From Tribonema minus (lineage: Eukaryota > Sar > Xanthophyceae > Tribonematales > Tribonemataceae), in contig JAFCMP010000549.1 of assembly GCA_017506865.1 (NCBI GenBank), positions 496,001-560,000 on the forward strand: DNA of 64,000 bases, given 5' to 3'. Below the pieces are notes generated by a model. The model made no database searches, was not told the origin of the DNA, and was given only the letters and a program-made list of their open reading frames with translations. The translations under genes and the position numbers were made by a program. Below, piece after piece: positions 55,391 to 64,000 of this stretch; the stretch's first letter is position 1, and every line of letters starts with the position of its first letter.

Positions 55391-58300
55391 ATGGCCGATG
55401 CTCTGTTTTTGACCAAAGATACTCACAAGGCTCACAGGGTACGGAAGACAGGCGCAAAGGCCAATAAAAAGAAGGAGAAGGTGAGGATTGCTCTCCATTC
55501 ACGATCGCCCACGCAGCTGCACATCCCGACGCCTGCGTGTATGGCAGTATCAGCAAAGGGTGCTACGTTCTAGATTTACCTGTAGACACTGCATTGCATT
55601 GCCAAGCACACACTCTTTCTCAACACCAATGTTTCCTGGTTTTGACGGCGCCTCACTGCTGCTGCTGCTGCTGTTCTGCACCTGCTGCACCCGTTTCTGC
55701 AGGTCGAGCGGCATAACCCCAAGGCTTTCAGCGTCGCCAATGTCGGCCGCACCAAGCGCAATGTGCAGCGAAACCTCGACATCGCACAGCGCAAGGAGGT
55801 GGTGCCACAGATCGACAGAGCGGCGGAGGCAGTGGCGGCGCCGCCCGTCATGGTGGTAGTGATGGGACCCAAGGGCAGCGGCAAAAGCACCCTAATCCGC
55901 AGCCTTGTCAAGTATTACAGCAACCGCAACCTCACCAAGGTGCTGGGCCCTATCACCGTGGTGAGCGGCAAGAAGCGGCGGCTAACTTTCTTCGAGTGCC
56001 CCTCCGACGACACATGCTCCATGATCGACCTCGCTAAAGTAGCGGATCTGGTGCTGCTCATGGTGGACGCGAGCTTCGGCTTCGAGATGGAGACCTTTGA
56101 GTTCCTCAACGTCCTGCAGATCCACGGCTTCCCCAAGGTCATGGGCGTACTCACCCACCTGGACCAGTTCTCCAACGCCAAGGCCCTGCGCAAGACGCGC
56201 AAACGCCTTAAGGCGCGCTTCTGGACGGAGATCTATCAGGGCGCCAAGATGTTCTACCTCAGCGGCGTGCTGGGGGGTCCAAAACCGGGGGGGAGCGGCG
56301 AGGAAGGGGGCGGGGGTGGGCCGCAGCGCACGGGCCTCGGCAAGTACCCGAAGGGCGAGATCCGCAACATGTGCCTGCACATCAGCAGGGTCAAGTTCCG
56401 GCCGCTGGTCTGGCGCAACACGCACCCGTACGTGGTCATCGACAGGTACGAGGACGTAACGGACCCCGCGGACGTGCAGGAGGACCCCGCCTGCGACCGC
56501 GATGTAACTGTCTACGGCTACGTGCGCGGCACGCACCTCAAGCCCGGCATGCGCGTCCACGTCATCGGCGCGGGCGACTACTCCATGAGCGAGGTGTCGC
56601 TGCTGCCGGACCCCTGCCCCCTGCCGGAGGCTCCCGAAGAGCGCGCCGCCGGCGCCAAGGGGGGGGCGCGCAAACGCACGAGTCTCAACTCCAAGCAGAC
56701 GCTGCTCTACGCGCCCATGGCGGACGTGGGCTCCGTGCGCATAGACGCGGACGCCGTCTACATTGACGTCGGCAGCAAGCCTCTGTACACGCGCAGGCAC
56801 ATGCTGGAGCTGGGCGGCGGCGCGGGAGGGGACGAAGAGGGGGAAGAGGGGGACAGCGAGGGGGACGGCAGCGATGCGGGGGAGGCCGTGGAGCTCCTGC
56901 GCAGCCTGCAGGACGTGCGCGGCGGCGTGGACCAGAAGATGGGGGAGAGCAGGCTGCAGCTGTTCAAGGGCGGGCGCGCGGTGCGCGCGGGGGACGTCGT
57001 GTCGTCTTCCGATCACGACAGCGATGGCGATGATGATCAGTCGGAGGAGGAGGAGGCAGGGGGCGCAGCGGGCAGTGATGGCGATGGCGGCGGCAGCACA
57101 GACGGCGAAGAGACGGAGGACGACGACAGCGGCAGCGGTGGCGGCAGCAGCGATGGCGACTCGTCGAGCGATGACGACGAGTCTGACTCAGAGTCGGCGG
57201 CGGACGGCGCGGTGCGCTGGAAGAGCGGCATGGCCGCCAAGGCCGCGGCGCGCTTCCTGGAGCGCGAGCAGACCAACATCAACCTCATGGAGGCGGTGTA
57301 CGGCAGCAGCAGCGCTGCGGGGGGGGGAGCGGCGCAGGGGGGGGCGAATGGGGACGGGGGAGGGGGCAGCGATGAGTCCGGCGATGAGGAGCTCTTCAGG
57401 GTGAAGAGGCCCGTGGCGGGAGCGAAAGGGCAGGACGAACAGGCGCAGCTGCAGCGGGTAGACAGCTCCAAGGCGGCGGCGGCGGCGGCAGCAGCGGCAG
57501 TTGCCGCGGCGATGAACGGCGGCAGCAGCAGCAGCAACGGCGGTGCTGCGAATGGCGATGGCGGCGACGGCGCCGGCGGCGATGCCGTGCCAGCTGCGCG
57601 CTGGAGCGAGGAGCGCATTGAGAGCTTGCGCAACAAGTTTGTCACGGGGGATTGGGGGAAAGCCAATGGCAGCGCTGGCAGCGACGGCGGCGGCGATGAC
57701 GATGTGGCGATGGGAGACTTTGAGGATCTGCTGACGGGCGCAAAGTTTGGGCCCAATGGGGAAGTGCTCTCGGACGAAAGCGATAGCGAGGGGGGCAGCG
57801 AGAGCGAAGGGGATGATCAGGGGGGTCTGACTGCGGAGGAGCGGGTGGCCAGGGAGAGGGAGAAGGTGGCACAGGCAAAAGCCAAGGTGAGGCAGATTGC
57901 TGTGTCTGAAAGCACTAGAGTACATGTCACCAAGTATGAGTTTGTACCGTTTGGTGGACATACTTCAAGTAGCATCAGTTTGTTTGTAGCAGCATGTGTA
58001 CAGATGCCGTTGAGGGCATCAAACTTCACACATTTATTGGTCGTGCACGCAATACAAACGTTGCCGCAGCAGTGCTATGATTGCATTATGCATATGAATG
58101 AGTTCTTTAGTTTTTTTGTGATGAAGTGAAGCCTTCACTGAGAGGCCAGTCGCAGCGATGATTGGCAATCTTCAGCGCCATATTGCTGATCAAGATGTAT
58201 GAGAACCTGACGCCAAATGCTAAACCTCGTTTGAGTTTAGCTCAGTGAGGTAGGCTACGTGTGAAAGTTTACAACCAGACAGTGTTGCATGTTTGTCATA

Positions 58301-61300
58301 AGTTGCATCACCGCACCAACAAACAGCGGCAGTGTGGCAAGGCAGTTGCAGTGACAACGGCGCTAATGCCACCGGTCACAGCAAAGTGAGACAAAATGAC
58401 GTCAACACAAGCACAACACAAGGACATTGATGCAAGTGCAGCCCAGTGTGCCATTTCGACAGCTAAGTATATGCCGTTATAATTATTAGCGGTCGTGTCA
58501 CATGGCAGTTGCAGTCACAACAGCAGTAATGCCGCTGGTCACAGCAAAGTGAGACCCGATGGCGGTAATACAAGCACAATACAAAGACATCGATGCAAGG
58601 GCAGCTGAGCGTGCAGTTGTGGCAGTCACGTATCTGGAAGGATGTGCTGCTGTTTGTTTCTATGGTTTAGGCATTGAAACACTTGAAAACTACACACTTG
58701 AAGTATTTGAATATGTGCGTAGCAGCTCCACCCATATTATTACTGCGTGATGAAGATTTACGCATACTGCAACAGGGCAACTAGCGTAGGTTTGAGTAGA
58801 GTTATCGGAGCATCAGTGACGCTCCTGTCTTTAAATGTCGCTCAAAATTTGTATGTTTCATGGCGTTACTTGGCACAATTGGTGGCAGCATCACATGCAG
58901 TTTGTCACCCGAATAGCCGCCTTCATGTTGCCCTCTGCAAAGCTAGTTTCTCATGTCATTAGACATCAACATACCGCAAGCACATTGCTGCCCATGTAGG
59001 CTGTTGCATCTTGGTGGAGTGGTCGAACCAAGGGTTAGGGTTAGGGTTAGGTCAACACAGATGCGCTATGGCATTGTAGAAGCATAGTTTGTGGCCTTAT
59101 TGACCCCTTTGCCTCACCTCTTCTCACTTACTTGCCTAAAGGTCATGGCGACAAGGGGGGACGATGACGATGATGGGGCAGAAGGGGATGGGGAGCAGGG
59201 GGATAAAGAGGGGGGGAACGGCTCCGACACGGAATCGGTCAAGGCTTTCCTGCAGGAGGCCAAGCGGTTGCGTGAGGAGCAAATAGGAAAGAATCGTGCG
59301 GAGTTTGCAGAGGAGGGCGTGGCTTCACGCATTCAGCTTGAGGGGCACAGGCAGGGGTGCTACGTGCGGATCAAGCTCAGGGGGCTTCCGTCTGAGGTGA
59401 GGGTTAGGGCTAGGGGTAACCCTGGGGTTTGGGCTAGTGTCAGTTCAGATGATGATATTCAATTGTGACAGGGGTGCTACGTGCAGAGCAAGCTTAGGGG
59501 GCTTCCGTCTGATGTGAGGGTTAGGGCTAGGGTTAGTGGTGTGTGCGGATCAACCTCGGGGGGCTTCCGTCTGAGGTGAGGATTAGGGTTAGGGTTGGTG
59601 TCAGCTCAGATGTTGAGAATCGTACCTGTGCTGCGCATTAGGGTTGGTGTCACACATTAGGGTTGGCGCTGAAGTTGAAGTTCAGGACTGGGGCTTGCTG
59701 AAGTTGAAGTTCAGGGCTGGGGCTCGGGTTTATGAGCGCTGTGCAGAGATGGGGTGAAGATATGTATGTGTTGGAGATGATCATAAAGCGCGTGACAGCA
59801 GTAACCGCATTTTGAAGGGGCCGTTTTCAGAGCACTGATGCAAAGCATCACGTCCGCGATGCGTGTTTGTAGGATCTGTTTGTCAAGGGTCACACCCTAA
59901 ACCTAACCCGGAGCTCACAGTGTGGCACAACAGTCATGACAGCGGCTCACTACGGCCGCACGTGATTATGTCACATACGTACGTTGGCGCTGCGAAAGGC
60001 GCACCAATGCAAATGTGTGTGCGGCCCGACATCAGTTTGAAGCTCCTGCGACTGTATGTGTGCATACATTGTGCATACAAGTGAAAAGTGTGTAAAGTGA
60101 AATTGTGACAGTCACCTCACTTCAAGTGTTTGCTTCATTTGCTCCACGATATCAGGAGCTTGAGGGACATTTGCTGACGAGTCATGTAGCGAGTCCTGTT
60201 GTAAATGTCGATCTTTATGCTGTTCTGCTTGGTGAACATTCACAAGTCACATCCTGTTGCCATCATGGCACAAACGTAGTTCACATTCGGACTTCAGCTG
60301 ACATTTGGTTATGCTTATTTAAGCATTCTTGCATTGCTGTGTTCATGTGCTGGACGTTGTCGTCGTGAGCTGCATTCATCTGCGATCATAACATGGGCAC
60401 AGATCAAAAGCCATTTCGACGATCATTTATCTATTTAGCCCAAAACCCAACCATAACGCCGCAATCATTTGCGCCTACACTTCATTGCCTTTTGACTCTT
60501 GTCAGGTTTGTGCTCGTTTACGTTCAGCATTCCTCATGAATGGCTTTCCAGCTTCACCACAGTGATTGCATACTGTGACACACTCACAATGTGATATTGC
60601 TTTGGGTGATACGATCGCCCTGCATTGTTGAAAGCGTTTCTGCACATGTACAATGCACAGGTAGTGGCCGTAACTGCCTTAGCTGGTCTTGGTTCTCAAC
60701 ATAGCCATACTCTGTCATAACTACAACAACCAGACAATGTAGCTAAAGCTGTCGGAGCCATCAAATACAACAACTCATCGCAGGCACCAACTTCAAGTTG
60801 AAGAGATGGTGGCACAGTAGCAGTGCATTTACAGTCTGTGCATTTGTCCCATGTGATGAGTCAGTCAGCTTTGTATCAATAGTCTGTTTGATCACCACCA
60901 CGAATGCTGACGCGTCCAATCACCCCCCTCTTTGCCGCAACCTCAACTTGTAGTTTGTCCTCAACTTCAAGCCGGAGCGTCCCGTCGTCGTGGGCGGCCT
61001 CGCGTCGCACGAGACGTCCCTGGGCCTGGTGCGGTGTCGCGTGAAACGGCACCGATGGCACGGCCGTGTGCTCAAGTCCAACGACCCGCTGGTCTTTAGC
61101 CTGGGGTGGCGGCGGTTTCAGAGCATGCCGCTGTATGCCATGGAGGATGAGAGCGCACACAGGCACCGCTTCCTCAAGTACACGCCGGAGCACATGCACT
61201 GCGAGTGAGTCTGAGTCGCGAGTCAATCATCACACGCCACATGGCTTGTATGCATAAATCCAAATTGTACTTGAACTCGTGGTAGAGTACAGAGGTCGGA

Positions 61301-63161
61301 GCCATCCACTGCTAAATTAGTGACAATAGTATGGGCGACACTTGGTAGTGGGACTTGCAATAGAGAGTGACAATGCACGCTTAACTGCGACTCGATGGCT
61401 GACCCTGACATGAACTAAAAGAATGCTGTGCAAATGGCCAATGACATCACAATGGTACATGAACGTTGTCATGGAATGTATGTACTTCCATGTCGTGTTG
61501 TGCTATCATCGCCTACACCAATGTGTAATGTACAGGTCCTTGATGTGAGTAGTGGAACATGCACTGGCCCCTTTCTTTCCATTGCTTCAGCAGGTCTGCT
61601 CACGCATCGAGCACACCGTGCGCATGATACTTGAATGAAGTACCACATGCTCAGGAAGGACAAGCTATAGAAAACTGCATGTTCAGATACTTCCCTTTAC
61701 TCGGTTGATGGCGTCTCGCGTCACACACACAGACGCACACACACACGCATGCGCGCGTGCATGCTAATCTTCTTAGCACCTAGCCCTTATGTGCGCTCAT
61801 CATGTACTAACGCTAACCCTCAGCCTAGTATGCTCTTGGGTTTACCGCCGGGAACAACCTGCAGGTACCGTTGAAAACCCTGTATTGCAGGAGATCTACA
61901 TTGAATTAGCTATGCCGTGTCTGCTTTTCTTTCAATGCAAACCGGTTGAAATCTTTGTCATGCCTTCAACTCAAAATTCAACGCATGCCCGCTGCACCTG
62001 CCTCGTGTCTTGCGCCAGCTGTCGCATGACCAACAAAGTTGAAGCTTTATCGATGCCTCATGTCACATGGACATTTCTGAATCCAGCGTGGCCAAACCTC
62101 GCCGTTAACTCCAACCCTAAACCTAAGTCTTGGTACACATCACGTTTGCCTGGTTGTCGCTCACTATTTCACTGCACCTGCGCCTTGCTGGCCTGCCCAC
62201 CCACAGATGCGTATTCTACGGGCCCGTCTGCCCCCCCGGCACCGGCCTACTGGCCTTCCAGAGCCTCAAAGAGGGGGGCACGGGGTTTCGCGTGAGCCTC
62301 ACAGGCACCGTCCTGGAGCTCGACGCCAGCTTTTCCGTCGTCAAGAAGTTGAAGTTGGTGGGTCACCCCGACAAAGTTCACAAGAAGACGGCCTTTATTA
62401 AGGGCATGTTCAGCAGCGACCTGGAGGTGGCGCGCTTCGAGGGCGCCTCGCTCAAAACGGTCAGCGGCATCCGCGGTCAGATCAAGAAAGCTGCCGGCAG
62501 CGGCAAGAAGGGCAGCGGGGGGAACAGCGAGGGGGGGCGCGGCCGATTCAGGGCCACGTTCGAGGACAAGATCCTTATGAGCGACACGGTCATCTGCCGG
62601 CTGTGGGCGCCTGTGGAGTCGAAGCGCTACTACAACCCCGTCACCAGTCTGTTGGACGGGGGGGGCGGGGGGTGGCAGGGGATGCGCACGACAGCCATGC
62701 TCAGGCGCGAACAGGCGCTCCCGGTGCCCGTCAACAAGGACTCCCTGTACAAGCCCATTGAGCGGCGGCCGCGCAAGTTCAACCCCATGCCGGTGCCCAA
62801 GTCGCTGCAGGCGGCGCTGCCGTTTAAGTCGAAGCCCAAGGACCGCAAGGCCCTGAGTAAGGGCGCGCGCAAGGGCTACCTGAAAAGCCGTGCTGTTGTG
62901 TTGGAGCCGCAGGAGCGCAAGAAGGCGGCGCTCATGGCAGCGCTCGGCACGATTAGAAACGAGAAGGTCGCTATTAGGCGCGCCGCCAACGCGCGCCGCC
63001 GCGCCGAGCACGAGAAAAAGCAGGCTAAGGTAGTGGAGGCGTTTGCGGACGTCAAGGCTGCGGAGCGCAAGCGCAAGTTTAGGGACATGGGGCAGAAGGA
63101 AGCGGCGCGCGCGGCGAAGGCGGCGCGCACTTCGGGCAAGGGCAAGGGCCGCGACGACTAG
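55391..63161 (+). CDS. BMS1: Ribosome biogenesis GTPase BMS1, complete
   Basis: Five exons: 55391-55480, 55703-57886, 59142-59396, 60954-61204 and 62207-63161, about 1,244 residues, near the length of yeast and human Bms1. Bms1 is a nucleolar GTPase of the small-subunit processome that works with Rcl1 and the U3 snoRNP in 40S maturation. The P-loop GPKGSGKS is at residues 85-92, the G4-like THLD at 181-184, and the Bms1 hallmark DASFGFEMETFEFLN lies between. The middle is a long Asp/Glu/Ser/Gly acidic stretch (about 56820-57200 and 57330-57830). Exon 3 begins with an unusual D/G-rich run where other Bms1 proteins have an FDxEYD-type motif. The C-terminal domain shows FVLNFKPERPVVVGGL, GWRRFQSMPLYAMED and EGASLKTVSGIRGQIKKA, and ends in a basic tail. 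Every junction restores family continuity (LPSE-FVLNF, HMHC-ECVFYGP). Confidence 0.97.
58340..58640. repeat. Tandem duplication, two units of about 165 bp, in BMS1 intron 2
   Basis: Both units share GGCAGTTGCAGT(G/C)ACAAC, TAATGCC, GGTCACAGCAAAGTGAGAC, ACAAGCACAA and GA(C/T)GCAAG. The second starts near 58504. Confidence 0.85.
59031..59051. repeat. Interstitial TTAGGG array
   Basis: AGGGTTAGGGTTAGGGTTAGG about 90 nt before the BMS1 exon 3 acceptor. Confidence 0.9.
59350..59600 (+). repeat. Three tandem copies of BMS1 exon 3's 3' end plus donor
   Basis: GGGGGCTTCCGTCTGAG then GTGAGG ends exon 3 at 59396. It recurs ending at 59513 (TCTGAT-GTGAGG) and about 59576 (TCTGAG-GTGAGG). The second copy, 59472-59513, follows a GTGACAG acceptor, is 42 nt, phase 0 and stop-free (GCYVQSKLRGLPSD). 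The copies are joined by AGGGTTAGGG-like sequence. Confidence 0.8.
61728..61762. repeat. CA/GC dinucleotide microsatellite
   Basis: Interrupted CACACA run followed by CATGCGCGCGTGCATG, which is palindromic and alternates purine and pyrimidine. In BMS1 intron 4. Confidence 0.85.
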
Positions 63162-63209
63162 CGCGTGGCAGTAGGTAGCGGTCGGCGTTGCGAGTGGGAG
63201 TGATGCAAA

Positions 63210-63214
63210 TGTAA
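63210..63214 (+). terminator. Possible polyadenylation signal of BMS1
   Basis: TGTAA lies 49 nt after the BMS1 stop. TGTAA is the usual poly(A) signal in Chlamydomonas-type algae; use here is inferred. Confidence 0.4.
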
Positions 63215-63554
63215 CACTACATTGTCTGCGGCAGGGCATGGCATGAGTGGTGTCTGAGTGGCATGCTGAAACTGCCCGTGTTGGTCGGAATTGCCGACTT
63301 TGCTTGATATGCAAAGTTTGGCATGGGGTCGCTGTACATACATGCTACATACTTGGACGCACCAGCTTTGGGCTGAGCGCGCAGTGCACACCTAGCAGGC
63401 AAGCTTGCATCAGCGGAGTTCGCTTTGTATGAACAACATCACTCTGTGGTAGGTGCCTCTCGGCCAAACGCTCTCGTTTGTATGTGCGGCTGCATACAGG
63501 CATAGCTCTTGCATTCTAGGTGGCCTGAAAAACCTCTATTTCTGAGCGCTCGAC

Positions 63555-63973
63555 TTGCTGTCCTCTCTTGACATGACATGGTGTGACCTGCTCCACCTCC
63601 TGCACAAGCGTACATCTGCCTTCTATTGCCGCAGATTGGTGGCATTTATTATACATGTACTTCGAAAGTATGTATGTGCGTATCCACAACGCACTTGCGT
63701 TGACGAGGTAAGACTTCAAGTTGCTGTTTTCGCGTCACATCATCAGGCCTCTGTGGGCTGCACATAGTGTTGGCTGCCTTGCTTTGCCAAACGCTGGTGG
63801 CAGTTTCTTCCATCATCGACTGTATTCAGCACGCGTTAGGGGCTCTGACATATCTTGGTCAAGCCAGCATGGCACAGTAGTGTTGTGAGCATACCTTGGT
63901 GTTGCAGGCGCAAATGAAAGCGATGCTTGAAACGGTCCACGCCGCTTGCAATGGCAGCGTGGCTTTGTCATGA
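63555..63973 (+). CDS. Possible small two-exon ORF
   Basis: ATG at 63555 opens MLSSLDMTWCDLLHLLHKR and runs to a GAG-GTAAGA donor at about 63709. An exon 63908-63973 after TTGTTGCAG-like sequence continues in phase 0 (AQMKAMLETVHAACNGSVAL, S, stop), 72 residues in all. No family recognised. It may equally be the tail of a larger gene. Confidence 0.25.
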
Positions 63974-64000
63974 AATGGCCTGGGCACAATTGTTGCAGCT

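Noticed and set aside
55982-57016. 344-residue minus-strand ORF opposite BMS1 exon 2
   Set aside because: A GC-rich shadow of a highly conserved coding exon; no splice sites or domains of its own.
62247-63314. 355-residue minus-strand ORF opposite the last BMS1 exon
   Set aside because: Antisense shadow; the plus strand carries the conserved Bms1 C-terminus.

Overview
The window is nuclear DNA of a eukaryote, most likely a green alga. Genes are broken by many spliceosomal introns with strong GT-AG and a few GC-AG borders. Exons are GC-rich with long CAG/GCN tracts, and introns and spacers are much less so. Human-type telomere repeats (TTAGGG/CCCTAA) are scattered internally at more than ten places. 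TTAGGG-type telomeres in some Chlamydomonadales and the style of the proteins suggest a volvocalean/chlamydomonadalean alga; this placement is inference. I saw no prokaryotic, organellar, tRNA or rRNA signal.

Layout. (1) 1-7.9 kb: a DUF4336-family gene runs leftward off the window edge, divergent from an unrecognised four-exon gene with a hydrophobic segment. (2) 10-27 kb: an ATL-like RING-H2 ubiquitin ligase gene on the minus strand is divergent from a roughly 15-kb, 17-exon coiled-coil gene. (3) 27-41 kb: a repeat-rich accessory stretch. It holds a decayed non-LTR retrotransposon with a reverse transcriptase, two large imperfect inverted repeats carrying broken mobile-element coding fragments (one resembling the Fanzor/TnpB family), a small two-helix membrane protein ORF, and an incompletely resolved Gln-rich coiled-coil gene. 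(4) 41.4-45.9 kb: a complete TTC1-type TPR co-chaperone gene with two GC-AG introns and a 240-bp hAT-like MITE in intron 2. (5) 47.5-55.1 kb: an unrecognised multi-exon minus-strand gene, divergent from (6) BMS1 (55.4-63.2 kb), a complete five-exon gene for the ribosome-biogenesis GTPase. A possible small two-exon ORF closes the window.

Three gene pairs are divergent with only 260-390 bp between start codons, which suggests shared bidirectional promoters. The most striking pattern is that three unrelated genes carry tandem duplications straddling splice junctions, mostly the exon 3' end with its donor. Several duplicated units keep acceptor, donor and reading frame, so they form potential micro-exons of 21, 30 and 42 nt. 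This looks like a recurring way in which introns lengthen and exons are born in this genome.

Exon borders were read by eye from splice consensus, phase compatibility and protein-family continuity. No alignment or RNA evidence was available.
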